From NCBI GenBank assembly GCA_037951105.1, contig JBAMJV010001867.1:1-64000 (forward strand): a stretch of DNA of 64,000 nt, in the 5' to 3' direction. How positions within the stretch are numbered: the stretch's first letter is position 1; each line of letters starts with the position of its first letter. Below are positions 33,111 to 44,292 of this stretch, piece after piece. The stretch comes from Echinarachnius parma. Its lineage: Eukaryota > Echinodermata > Echinoidea > Clypeasteroida > Echinarachniidae. Under the pieces are notes generated by a model. It saw only the letters and a program-made list of their open reading frames with translations, did not search any database and had not been told where the DNA came from. The position numbers and the translations under genes were made by a program.

Positions 33111-33905
33111 CCATATATATACACATATTCTAGGTATGCGGGTTTTTTGTGGTTAGTATTTGCACAGAGTTGATTCTGAAATGATTGGCCTTCAAATCAA
33201 ATTCATACCACAATATACAATTGTTATTTACATGTTTATGAATTATATTCAACAACAAGGACATGATAACAATGCTTTCAAAAGAATTAATTACAAAAAG
33301 AAAGAAAGAAATTTACATTCACTTACAATTGTTCATAATCGATCATGAATACCCCGATAGCAATGGGGATAGCGTGGGGATCGATTATGGAACCAGCATT
33401 ATGGGCTGCCCATATGGTTTCATTATCTGGGCACCCAGATGGCCCCATGTGGTTTCATTAAGTGGGTTCTAGGTGGGTGTACCCTTGTGGGGCCATAATA
33501 TGTCCCATGTTTGAAGTTTGAAGTGTAATAACAACAACAAAAACAATATTGTATGTACATTAAAATATACATCCAAGGCAAATTATTAAAATACGAACTG
33601 TAAACGATTACTTTATATTTATACAAAAGTTAAAATTGTTGTTAACCCATCAATAGCTATTTTAAGGCAAATCTGATCAATTGTTTTCCTCTACAAATTG
33701 GCAACTCCTAAATTTTGTTGACCGATCAATGACATAAAAATAGGTGGAAAATATTTAGTAATGACCATTTAAGACAAAATATATGAAGTGACTTTGCTGC
33801 ATAGTTGCCAATTTTAACGCCAATATCTGTTTTAAAAATATTTCAATGTGTTGCCAATTTAAGGATTTTTTCTAAATTATAGTGATTTACGCAATAATAA
33901 AAAAT
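33111..33905. other. No supported feature apart from a short GGGCACCC repeat
   Basis: 33395-33500 repeats 'catatggtttcatta', 'tgggcacc' and 'atgtggtttcatta' at short intervals. The remainder is AT-rich. It may include 3' sequence of the LINE that follows on the minus strand. Confidence 0.35.
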
Positions 33906-34194
33906 CATTACAAAATAACTAAAGCAGGTATAGAGTAACAAAATAGGGATCTAAAAATAGAGGAATTTATGCTCTTTCTTTCTGTACACTTCACATAACT
34001 AGTCTTCTTCTTGTTTAAGTGTAGGACTACCAAACCACAAATAATGGGTCTTAGGCTCTGATGGGATAGAGAACCGACAGTTAGCACAGGTGTTGGTCGA
34101 GATCGGTTCTCTTTATTATCCAGTATTACAAAAGCTGATATAATAATTTTTGAAATTAAATAATAACTTAAGCAAAAGATGTATTTGTTCAACA

Positions 34195-35245
34195 AATAAA
34201 TTGTGAGGGTCTTATGAAATGAATATCTTGTTTTTTTGTTCTTTAATCTTCTGGGGTAAGCTATTCCAAAGCTTTGGTCCAACAAAGTCTTGTTTCATAA
34301 GTATGGTGTAACATCTGACAATATTCTAATAATGAGTGTGGTAAAGTACAAATCATATACAAATGTTGAAACTGCAAGTTCATGCAAACTAAAATCATCT
34401 TACATCCCCAATTGTTTAAACAGTGGTTGCGAGGATTTTCCCAATAATGAAAATGTAATAATTATCAAAGTATACTTACAACGGGTTGTCCTTTCTTCAA
34501 GCTTTGTGGACTTTTATTTTATTAATCATACTATTATATATATATAGTATTGATATTACCCCGCCGTATAGATCTATATAATAATGTGATATTAATTGTT
34601 CACTTGATTTTTTTGTAATGTTGATGTTTCTATATCATTGGAAACAAAATTGAAATTGAAATTGAAATAATAGCTCGCATAGCCATTTGTTGAGCTAAAT
34701 GAATACAAGTAAGATTTAGAACTGCTTCCCCATACCTCAATTCCATAAAGAATGTGAAGTTTTATAAATGATTCATACAAAAGCACAAGAATATACCGAG
34801 GCACAACATTTCTCAATTTAAATAGCTAACGCACTTTTCTACGAACACACTTATTTACAAAGTAAATGTGATTTTTACAAATCAATGTATACTATCAATT
34901 TCAACTCCTAGAAAAGATGCACAATTACAACATTAACATGATTAATATCTGTACCAGACAGTTAAGGACACCGTTTACATTCATTACCTGTATTTTGCTT
35001 TGGATAATCATATAATTAGTTTTCTTTAAATTAATAGTGAGTTTATTAGCATTACACCATTTTGAACTGCATTTAATTGCTCATTCACTTAATTTGAATC
35101 TATTTCCTTTTGACTCTCATCAAAAGTATGAAAATATTGAATCGTCTGCAAACAATCTAAACTCAAAGTAGTCAGTACAACAAGGTAACTAGTTAAATAT
35201 AAGTTAAAACAATGTTACTGACACCTGTGGCACGCCGCACGTTAT
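34195..35245 (-). pseudogene. Non-LTR retrotransposon (LINE) reverse transcriptase remnant
   Basis: Read on the minus strand, the motifs fall in the canonical order. A GVPQ motif near 35225-35236 (normally GVPQGS) is followed by FRLFADDS at about 35139-35160, the RT catalytic motif in its FADD form. Next comes LHILYGIEVWG near 34720-34755, then DFVGPKLWNSLPQKI near 34240-34290, the usual C-terminal signature of Jockey/CR1/RTE-like elements. Stops and frame shifts lie between motifs, for example right after FADDSIFSYF and after NKIFIS. The upstream RT half, endonuclease and first ORF are missing, as expected of a 5'-truncated copy. Clade assignment needs a tree. Confidence 0.8.
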
Positions 35246-35259
35246 AGTCCTAGCTATTT

Positions 35260-36905
35260 AGAAGAAAACAAATTCCTTTAAAAATGAGGATTACGTAATT
35301 CCATAAAGCACTCTGTGAAATTACAGAAAATCGGTACATGGGGTCTGTTAGCAAAAAAAAATTCTGCAAAATAACTTTCTTCTTTTTATTAAAAGTAAAA
35401 TAAATGATAAATTCAGTTGAAAACCACTTATTTCGTTTCCTTTAGATTTATTCTTTAAAATTACAGATGGTCTGCGGCTACGATGATTCTCAAAGCAATT
35501 TTGTAAGAAAACAGATCTTTCCTTAAAATTCGAGGATTGCTTTATTTCAGGAAGCACTCTGTTAAATCATAGAACAACGATACTGTAAGCATACAAATTT
35601 CCTGTCAAAAAAGTTCTTCTTTTCTCTTTAAGTAAAATAATTGAAATATTATGTTGAAAAACAGCTATTTCGTTTCTTTTAGAACTATTCTTTAACATTA
35701 CAGACGGTCTGCGCGGCTGCGGCAACAATGATTCACAAACAAATTTGTAAGAAAACAGATCTTTCCTGTAAATATGAGGATTGCTTTATTTCAGGAAGCA
35801 CTCTGTAAAATCACAAAAATCGGTACTGTAAGCATACAAATTCCTGTACAAAAATGTTCTTATTTTCTTTTAAGTAAAATAATTGAAAAATTATGTTGAC
35901 AAACAGTTATTTCGTTTCTTTTAGAATTATTCTTTATAATACTGATGGTCTGCGGCAACAATAATTCACAAAAGAATTTTTTAAGAAAACAGATCTTTCC
36001 TTTAAAAATGAGGATTACTTTATTCCACGAAGCACTCTGTGAAATTACAGAAAATCGGTACATGGAAAAAAAATGTCTGCAAAAAAACTTTTCTTCTTTT
36101 ACTTTATAGTAAAATAAATGCAAAATTATGTTGTAATCCAGTTATTTCGTTTCATTTAGAATTATTCTTTAAAATTACAGATGGTCTTCGGCTACGATGA
36201 TTCACAAAACAATTTTGTAAGAAAACAGATCTTTTCTTTAAAATATGAGGATTGCTTTATTTCACGAAGCACTCTGTAAAATAACAGAAAATCAGTTGTG
36301 TAAGCATACAAATTTTCTGTAAAAAAACAGTTCTTCTTTTCTTTTTAAGTAAAATAATTGAAAAATTATGTTGAAAAAACAGCTATTTCGTTTATTTTAA
36401 AATTATTCTTTAAAATTACAGATGGTCTGCGGCAACAATGATTCACAAAACATTTTTTAAAGAAAACAGATCTTTCTTTTAAAAATGAGGATTACTTTAT
36501 TTTACGAAGCATTCTGTGAAATTACAGAAAATTGGTACATGGGTTCTGTAAGCATAACAATTTTCTGCAAAATGACTTTTCTTCTTTTTATTTAAAGTAA
36601 AATAAATGACAGATTCTGTTGAAAAACAGTTATTTCGTTTCCTTTAGAATTATTCTTTAAAATTACAGATGGTCTGCGGCTACGGTGATTCTCAAAAGAA
36701 TTTTGTAAGAAAACAGATCTTTCCTTAAATATGAGGATTATTTTATTTCACGAAGCACTCAGTAAAATTACAGAAAATCAGTCCGTGGGGTCTGTAAGCA
36801 TATCAAGTTCCTCTAAAAAAAAACTTTCTTCTTTTCTTTTAGAGACCTTTTCTGTTAAATTAAAGGAAATTTCCAGTTACAACAATTTACAGAATGATTC
36901 TGTAT
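35260..36905. repeat. Tandem array, about 240-bp unit, six to seven copies
   Basis: 'gaaaacagatctttcc' or its variants recur at 35508, 35753, 35988, 36223, 36468 and 36712, each preceded by 'acagatggtctgcggc'-like and followed by 'gaggatt.ctttatttca' and 'gaagcactctgt'. Two subtypes differ in whether 'ggtacatgg' or 'gtaagcatacaaatt' follows. Frames of 60-87 codons inside are repeat by-products. Confidence 0.85.
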
Positions 36906-36945
36906 TTTTTTTCCTGTAAAATCTACTGTTTTTTTTAACAGTGTA

Positions 36946-37113
36946 GGGTCCCGTTGCAGAAAGAGATACAATCAATTGTAAGTTGCGATTGATTGTAAGT
37001 CAGCAACTTTGCGCGTTTCAACCAATCAGATTCGCGCATCTATAGAACACATGATCTGACTTACAATTAATTGTAACTTACAATCGATCGTATCCCTTTC
37101 TGCAACGGGGCCC
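36946..37113. mobile_element. Family D palindromic MITE, copy 3
   Basis: GGGTCCCGTTGCAGAAAGAG at left and CTTTCTGCAACGGGGCCC at right; the core has CAACCAATCAGATTCGCGCA. It directly abuts the right tip of the 8.3-kb unit. Confidence 0.85.
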
Positions 37114-37158
37114 ATGTGAAGTTGCATAATCATAATGGGGATGGGCTATAGATAGTAT

Positions 37159-37488
37159 CCCAGCTAGCCACCTGACGTTGGGCCGATGTCGGAATTTGGT
37201 TGCCGGATGTCGGCATATCGCCGTTGGCTCGAGGTTAAAATGTCCGCCAGCCCAACATCGTCACGACGTCATTTTTGTGATATATTGGCATAAGGTCATT
37301 TTCCGACAATGGCCCAACATCATGTCATGAGATGATGTTGGGCCATTGTCGGAAAATGACGTTATGCCAATATATCACAAAAATGACGTCGTGACGATGG
37401 CGGACATTTTAACCTCGAGCCAACGGCGATATGCCGACATCCGGCAACCAAATTCCGACATCGGCCCAACGTCAGGTGGCTAGCTGGG
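37159..37488. mobile_element. Near-perfect 330-bp palindrome with CCCAGCTAGCC ends
   Basis: The arms of about 160 bp are almost identical in inverse (CCCAGCTAGCCACCTGACGT, GGGCCGATGTCGGAATTTGG, AAATGACG-containing centre). The symmetry includes flanking TAT/ATA, so a TA target is possible. The ends and the GTTGGGCC theme resemble the 3.7-kb element at 41894. Very high arm identity suggests recent origin or gene conversion. Confidence 0.85.
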
Positions 37489-37491
37489 ATA

Positions 37492-38029
37492 TTCCTGATG
37501 GTAACACCGACATTACCGAGTAGTGAGCCCTATATACTAGTCCTTTCACAACTAAAACGGAGAATTAATATCAACATCAAATGTCAATGACATACGTGCA
37601 ATGGTAGGGCGCATAAGGTAGCGTATATAATAATCCTAATAATCACATTGATTTCAAACATTTATTATACGAAATTGTGAATGCGATGTTTTGTGAAATT
37701 ATTGTTCACCAATAGCTATTATAAACCTACAACTTTTCAATCATACACAACATGGTTAAATATTTGTTCCCTTCAACTTTGTAAACTACTATTTGTTGTT
37801 GAACAAGGGTAAAGAGATTTGATTATTTTGTTTATCAAAACATGTTATGCCGGCAATCAACATGGTACAAATGCAGCTGTTTTATCATGTACCATTAACG
37901 AATAAACAAATTTCACTTCAATAAATTTCGTATATATTACTGACAATACGGGAATTACATTATGTTCTGTCAGGGTCACAGTCGTTTTCGAGATTATATA
38001 CGGTTCTTTGTTTGAAGAACATAATTGTG
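37492..38029. other. No supported feature
   Basis: AT-rich unique-looking DNA without open frames of note. Confidence 0.4.
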
Positions 38030-38033
38030 TTAA

Positions 38034-38412
38034 AGGGATTTAGTATTTAAACTTTGTTGACATGTGCAAAGATTAATGAGTGGTTGATGCAATGTATATT
38101 GTTGTTATTTGATATATCCACTGGGTGTTGTGTGAACATCTCAAGTTAAATTGACGTTTAATATATGGCCGAGTAATGAGCAAAAATGCAAAGTGATCTT
38201 CGCTAACTCAGTGCACTGACTTTGTACACGGTTTTGACTATCCGGTAGATAGTTAAACATCCAAACACTTCAATCGTAAATATCTTTTTAACGAAAGTGA
38301 AATTCGAAAAACCAAACCTGTCCCATCATTGTTATTACGAATACAACAAGGTATGAGAGAACCGCTAGAGTTCCAACTAAATGTTGAGGATTTGGACAAT
38401 GTTAAAGTCCCT
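38034..38412. mobile_element. Family B TTAA-type MITE, copy 5
   Basis: TTAA at 38030-38033 and 38413-38416. Left end AGGGATTTAGTATTTAAAC (altered), right end CAATGTTAAAGTCCCT. Interior as in the other copies. Confidence 0.85.
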
Positions 38413-38416
38413 TTAA

Positions 38417-39088
38417 GCGCTATATGCCGAGTCAAAACACGAGCTCATAACAATATCGACATCGCTCAACTTATATTCCATCTTCCCACATCTTCCCACA
38501 ACACCTCGACATTTACCATGATATGACTTACTTTCCTTTTACTTATTGAAGTCGCTGATGGTTGTGAAATGTCATCGTAATAACAAAAGTTTAATTTGCT
38601 AAAGGGACCGACGACTTGACCTTCGTTTGTTTACCTTATCCAAACGAAATGAAGACTTGAATGCGTACGTTTTTGCCATAAAGGTTATACATGATTGAAT
38701 ATGATACACGAATCTTGTGACCTTGACATGTCTAGAACAATTCTGTTCGCCCCTAATCAAAATGCTCTTTACAACATCTGTAAGGTCAGGGCATCTAATA
38801 TCCCATTTAAACTTGCGTCTAGCACACTGGCTCGGCACTGGCTTTAGCACCAAACAACGCGTGCAAATGAATGGAAATTTGCGCGCGAACTTCTATGGCT
38901 CTTTTTTTTTTACCGATTAAAAAAATGAAAGAGTTTTGAAAACCGGACCATCCGAATCTCAAAACGAAAACATGTTCATTATCCTACAGAATATTCTGAA
39001 TAAACTGCTATGAGAATCATGATAAACATCAGTGTATTTCTTTCCAAAATATTGCGGTCTCGGTCTCGAAATTGACGAAAATTAACAG
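38417..39088. other. No supported feature
   Basis: An 84-codon minus frame at 38599-38853 contains no recognisable domain. 'gaatttgcgcgcg' near 38875 is unremarkable. Confidence 0.4.
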
Positions 39089-39089
39089 T

Positions 39090-39445
39090 CTCTGGTGCGA
39101 ACATTTTCTACAACTACCCCCCCCCCCCCCCCCCCCCACGCTTACAGGATTCTCAACCACTTGGTCTTGTCTCGGTCTCGAAAATGTTGGACTGTACCTG
39201 GTCTTGGTCTCGATAATGTCAAAATTTTGCGGTCTTGGGTGCGACAATTTCCTACGACTACCCCCCCCCCCCCCCCCCCCCACGCTTACAGGATTCTCAA
39301 CCACTTGGTCTTGGTCTCGGTCTTGAAAATTGTAGACCGGACCTGCTCTCGTTTTCGAAAATGTTGAAGGTACTTGGTCTCGGCTTCTAAAATTTTCTAC
39401 GACTACCCCCCCCCTCCCCCCCCCCCCCCCCCCCCCCCCCCGCTG
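39090..39445. repeat. Tandem array, about 146-bp unit, with C runs
   Basis: Three units each contain 'tttctac.actaccccc' followed by a C run of about 20 or more, then 'acgcttacaggattctcaac' (first two) and 'cacttggtcttg'. Poly-Pro or poly-Gly frames across it are spurious. Confidence 0.85.
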
Positions 39446-39454
39446 ACGTGCACA

Positions 39455-39542
39455 TATTGTTGGACATATCAGGTCACTCCAATACACATTTTATTAACCA
39501 CTCATAACTTTTTGCACTTGCCAACAAAGTTACTAGATCCCT
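39455..39542. mobile_element. Truncated family B MITE end
   Basis: 'ttaaccactcataacttttt' and 'gcacttgccaacaaagttac' with TAGATCCCT match the right end of family B. Only about 90 bp remain. Confidence 0.65.
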
Positions 39543-40065
39543 TTCATGCTTAATACATACATGTCATATGCATGTCACTACATCTACAATAATGAATCAA
39601 AATCAAATTGTATTATCCAATGGATTTTGCATACGCGCAATGTTGCATTCATTTTTTTTATTTTATTTTTTTTTTCTTCTACATCCCGCATCCCTATTTT
39701 TTCTGTATTAATTTTCAATATCACTTAGCTTGAAATTAGTCAGCATATACTAATACATGTAATTGTGTCCAATGCTTGTCCACTATAATTGTTTGTGTTA
39801 TATGTTTTAATCTCACACGCATCATACCCATACACGCATATAAAACTGTTAGAAGTTGTCGCGTTTTCTGATTTTTTGCATTGAACTCCCAAAGCATAAT
39901 CAAAGAACCGGTGGACTTCACATCTTTGGTGCTAGTTTTACTTCAAGCTCGAAAGTAAACAAAAGCGGGGACGTGCCCCCCCCCCCCCCCCCCCAATGAT
40001 GTGTGTGCCCACTCAATCAGTTTGACCGCGCTACGCAACAGAATTGGGGGGGGGGGGGGCATAGT

Positions 40066-40281
40066 CAGTGGCGTAGCTAGGATTTTCAGTGGGGGGGCAC
40101 CAGGGGGCCTTGTATTCTTATGAGGGGGCACAGGCACCAGTAAAAACAACAAAAGTTGTTTTTAAAAAGTCGATTTGTGTTGTCTATTTCTGAATAATTT
40201 CGTGGGGGCACTTGGGGGCACATCAAATTTGTGGGGGCACGTGCCCCCGAGGGCCCCCGGTACCCCGTAGCTACGCCCCTA
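40066..40281. mobile_element. hAT-like MITE with CAGTGGCGTAGC end
   Basis: CAGTGGCGTAGCTAGGATTT at left faces CCCGTAGCTACGCCCC at right. Internal G-rich GGGGGCAC repeats. The right tip is altered and the 8-bp duplication is not clear. Confidence 0.6.
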
Positions 40282-40367
40282 GATAAAGTGTGTGTCGTAA
40301 CCCCCCCCCCCCCCCATACACACGCACACGCACACAAACATGCATACACGCACTTTTGTATAACATA

Positions 40368-40516
40368 GGTCCCGTTGCAGAAAAAAGAGATACAATCGAT
40401 TGTAAGTTACAATTAAGTGCAAGTCAACCAATCAGATTCGCGCATTGAGAACACATGATCTGACTTACAATTTATCGTAACTCACAATCGATTGTATCTC
40501 TTTCTGCAACGGGGCC
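40368..40516. mobile_element. Family D palindromic MITE, copy 4
   Basis: GGTCCCGTTGCAG at left, TCTGCAACGGGGCC at right. It lacks part of the core (the TTTGCGCG segment) but keeps CAACCAATCAGATTCGCGCA. Confidence 0.85.
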
Positions 40517-40883
40517 ATAGTGTTTGTACTGTGCCGGATTTGAGCGATGGACAGGCGGCATCTAAATTAGTAGGAACTCCATTAAAATTTAAATTAGTGG
40601 ATTATACAGTATTATGGCGTAAATTTCATTTTGAGTGAACGCCAAAATAACAACAAATGTATGTTTCTTATAGGTATGAACGAAGGGCCGATTTCACGAA
40701 AGGGACGTATAGCTATGTTCGTACACAACTTTTACATAATGTTGACACTTCCGATAGTGGTATTTTATGACGACCTCTAAAGCTAAAACCCGCGCCGAGT
40801 GTTAAATGACATTGACTTATAGGATCACGCGATAGTGATCGATGTACATGATTGTATAACTGTAATGATCTTGCATGTGGGTC

Positions 40884-41254
40884 AATAGCGTCTTTTCGCT
40901 CTGCGACGCAAGTGCTAGGACGGGGGATTTTAATTACCTGTGACCGTCTCCGTACTCTGGCTACCGTCGCGATCTATCTGCAGTTTCGCAGTGAAGAACA
41001 CGGGGAACGTGCATCGATACGATGGGAACGTGTCCTTGCTCGAGAGAACAGGCGCGCTGATTGGCTGACCATGCACTGACCTCTGGGTGACCCATTGAAG
41101 TATGGACTGTCCCCGTCGCTCTACGCCGGACGCTAATTCATCCGAATACCGTTGTAGGTTTGGACGCTACGCGGAAATTCTCGCTCTGAGTGCGACCCCC
41201 CGCTAAGATTAACGTTCTAAAATAACATGCGTCGCAGAGCGAAAAGACGCTATT
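40884..41254. mobile_element. GC-rich MITE with AATAGCGTCTTTTCGC ends
   Basis: AATAGCGTCTTTTCGCTCTG and CGACGCA at left; the exact inverse TGCGTCGCAGAGCG with AAAAGACGCTATT at right, 27 bp of matching ends. The interior is much more GC-rich than its surroundings. No clear target duplication and no transposase. Confidence 0.75.
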
Positions 41255-41893
41255 ATGTCAACATGTACGGAATGCATTACATCGTGTTAGATAGAAAATG
41301 ATTAGTATGCGCTCAGCCGCTTACTGTCACCCAATATATGTATATCCATACTCGCCTCGGTGTGCCTCCTTTTTCTTTTTAATGCCAATGATTGCAAAAT
41401 GTCTCACGATAATATGGTTACCATTATATTAATTATTTAAAAATTTAGTTCGGATTCCTATATTGATTGCAATTCGATTTGCATAGACGAGTTTCATCCT
41501 GTATGGCAATCTTTAATTTAGAAGTCACAAATGGCAACCTTATATTGTTTTTGAGGTTTCTATTTCCGAGTCACATAAACATAAAGGCATAAAAGAATAG
41601 AATGACATTGAGGTACGATTAACCCAATTCAGCGGCATTGACAGCGAGACCGCCGTTCTTCATTGGCCTGAGGTCCCGCAGCAACACGAGGGGTGTAGCC
41701 CTTAGTTGATATAATATTAAAGGGGACGAAATGGATTTGAAACGGGGGCGCATTCAATGTATATACCTGCGAAGCCCAAATTATAGTAATCGGAATGATG
41801 TTGTTTAAAAAAGTATCTATACCACACCCCCCCCCCCCCCCCCCCCTCTCTCTCCCCTCTCTCCCCTCTCCCCTCCCCGCCGATCTGTAGCTT
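41255..41893. other. No gene seen; C-rich and CTCCCC low-complexity tract
   Basis: Unique AT-rich DNA followed by a C run and CTCTCCCC repeats at 41827-41880. Confidence 0.45.
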
Positions 41894-41944
41894 CCCAGGT
41901 AGCAAGCCAACGTTGGACCAACGTCGGAAACTTGCAAACTCGTT

Positions 41945-43265
41945 GGAACTCGTTGGACGTTGGACAATCTCGTTGGATCAACGTTGGACCAACATCGGTA
42001 ACTCGCAGTGAAAAAGAAGTTGGACAATCTCGTTGGACCAACGTTGGACCAACATCGGTAACTCGCAGGGAAATGTACGTTGGACAATCTTGTTGGACCA
42101 ACGTTGGATCAACATCGTTAACTCGCAGTGAAATAGACGTTGGACAATTTCGTTGGACTAACGTTGGATCAACATCGGTAACTCGCAGTGAAAAAGACGT
42201 TGGACAATCTCGTTGGACCGACGTTGGACCAACATCGGTAACTCGCAGTGAAAAAGACGTTGGACAATCTTGTTGGACCAACATTGGACCAACATCGGTA
42301 ACTCGCAGTGAAATGGACGTTGGACAATCTTGTTGGACCAACGTTGGATCAACATCGGTAACTCGCAGTGAAAAAGACGTTGGACAATCTCGTTCGACCA
42401 ACGTTGGACCAACATCGGTAACTCGTAGTGAAAAAGACGTTGGACAATCTCGTTGGACCAACATTGGACCAACATCGGTAACTCGCAGTGAAATGGACGT
42501 GGGACAATCTTGTTGGACCAAAGTTGGACCAACATCGGTAACTCGCAGTGAAAAAGACGTCGGACAATCTCGTTGGACCAACGTTGGACCAACATCGGTA
42601 ACTCGCAGTGAAATGGACGTTGGACAATCTTGTTGGACCAACGTTGGACCAACATCGGTAACTCGCAGTGAAAAAGACGTCGGACAATCTTGTTGGACCA
42701 ACATCGGTAACTCGCAGTGAAATGGACGTTGGACAATCTCGTTGGACCAACGTTGGACCAACATCGGTAACTCGCAGTGAAAAAGACGTTGGACAATCTC
42801 GTTAGCCCAACGTTAGACCAACATCGGTAACTCGCAGTGAAATGGACGTTGTACAATCTTGTTGGACCAACGTTGGACCAACATCGGTAACTCGCAGTGA
42901 AATGGACGTTGTACAATCTTGTTGGACCAACGTTGGACCAACATCGGTAACTCGCAGTGAAGAAGACGTTGGACAATCTTGTTGGACCAACGTTGGACCA
43001 ACATCGGTAACTCGCAGTGAAATTGACGTTGGACAATCTCGTTGGAGCAACGCTGGACCAACATCGGTAACTCGCAGTGAAAAAGACGTTGGACAATCTT
43101 GTTGGACCAACGTTGGATCAACATCGGTACCTCGCAGTGAAAAAGACGTTGGACAATCTCGTTGGATCAACATCGGTAATTCGCAGTGAAAAAGACGTTG
43201 GACGATCTCGTTGGATCAACATCGGTAACTCACAGTGAAAAAGACGTTGGACAATCTCGTTATAC
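41945..43265. repeat. 60-bp tandem array, about 22 units
   Basis: The unit is GTTGGACAATCTCGTTGGAC, CAACGTTGGACCAACATCGG, TAACTCGCAGTGAAAAAGAC. Two variants end AAAAAGAC or AAATGGAC and roughly alternate. Three units (near 42690 and 43165-43240) have lost 15-16 bp around CAACGTTGGAC. Because 60 is divisible by three and stops are scarce in the unit, open frames of 260-315 codons appear on both strands; they are not genes. Confidence 0.95.
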
Positions 43266-43439
43266 CAACAGTAATGAGTGGACTCAAGTAGAATTACAAT
43301 CATAAATAGAAGTGCGCCATCCCCGGTGAATTACCATATAGGATCGATATGTATATTATCGGGTGTCAAGAAACCATGTATGAGTTGGGCCATCGATCTA
43401 CAAGCAGTTAATAAAGTAAGCTTTCAACTATACTCGTGT

Positions 43440-44292
43440 GCCTACTTGTATTATATTACAACATGCATTGTCTGAAGTGAAAGTGACTGTATGTCTGATT
43501 CGATTCGCCATGACCTGTGTTGTAGAAATGCTAATTTGAATCCATTTTGGGAGGCGAGCTTCACGGTTGATGTGTGACCGGATATACCATCCAGAAAACG
43601 CTTTATTGAGAACTGTACTGTTTGTTATCAACGGTGCATAGCTAGTAGGAAGAAAGAGCTCCAGAAGAGGCAGAAGCGATACTATGACCAGGGTGCCAAG
43701 TCGCTGCCGGTGTTGAAGTCTGGAGAACGTGTGTACTACCAAGTGGGAAAAGAATGGAAACCTGGCGTAGTGACAACTCAAGATTCAACGCCCCGCTCGT
43801 ACCACATCCAGAGTGAGAAAGGTGGGCGGTATCGCCGGAACAGACATCATCTAAAGAAGCGTCGCGCACCTGAAGGTAACATCCATGTTCCAGTAAACGA
43901 GGAAACGGAGGTCCCAGAAGCGTGCTGGAGTGAGGTGAAGCCGCCCTCGCAAGAACGTGACAGGCGCTACCCACTTCGACGTCTCAGACCCCCGGATAGA
44001 TTAGATTTGTGATAGAGATGAATACCATTTAGGGCAGAATAATCCCTTGGTATCATCTAGGCGTTGGGTAGTCCACCCTGGCACTAGCACGTTAAACCAT
44101 TTTGCATTAAGGTAAATGTCGGTCTTACATAGGGGATGACAACCGTACGAAAGGGGCAGAATAATCCCCTGGTTCCATCTTCTGGGTGTCGGGTAGTCTA
44201 CCCTGACACTCAAGTTTGTAATTTACCAGTATTTATTATTGTTATGCCAGAGTTACACATGGCATTTCGCCTACTTGTATTATATTACAACA
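43440..44292. mobile_element. Gypsy-remnant insertion bounded by 24-bp direct repeats
   Basis: The 24-bp word GCCTACTTGTATTATATTAC plus AACA occurs at 43440-43463 and 44269-44292. After the second copy the 60-bp array motif resumes. The left repeat is preceded by AATAAA (43411) and ends in CA, as an LTR 3' end would. The two flanks agree only over this word, so if they are LTR ends the rest has diverged or been deleted. 'agggcagaataatccc' recurs at 44030 and 44155. Confidence 0.55.
43620..44012 (+). pseudogene. Ty3/gypsy pol 3' end: integrase C-terminal region
   Basis: The translation (ending with a TGA at 44010-44012) contains ELQKRQKRYYDQGAKSLPVL, then SGERVYYQVGKEWKPGVV, STPRSYHIQSEKGGRYRRNR and HHLKK. 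This is the linker and GPY/F-like module that follows the integrase core in Ty3/gypsy elements (the usual pattern is YYDRGAKPLP, GDRV, W.P..V, TPRSY and YRRNRRHL). No integrase core, RNase H or RT is present upstream, so only the pol tail survives. A purine tract (GAAAGGGGCAGA near 44149) and a TGT...ACA segment ending at 44292 would fit a PPT and 3' LTR. Confidence 0.8.

Larger units (their letters stand above)
28605..36943. mobile_element. Composite 8.3-kb unit with CACTG ends
   Basis: CACTGTTAGAAAATTT at left and AACTGTTTTTTTTAACAGTG-like sequence at right form short inverted tips flanked by TA on both sides. Both sub-terminal regions are tandem arrays rich in 'aaacagaaa' and 'acaga' words (28620-29030 and 35260-36900), a layout known from CACTA (EnSpm) elements. 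The middle holds a 3.9-kb inverted-repeat element and a LINE relic rather than a CACTA transposase. It may therefore be a gutted element or two unrelated arrays with similar tips. Confidence 0.45.

Noticed and set aside
41817..43189. Very long overlapping open frames (up to 315 codons) on both strands with 20-residue repeats
   Set aside because: They are by-products of the 60-bp tandem array: the unit is a multiple of three, so one stop-free phase stays open throughout. Both strands and several frames are open at once, and there is no promoter, splice or domain evidence.
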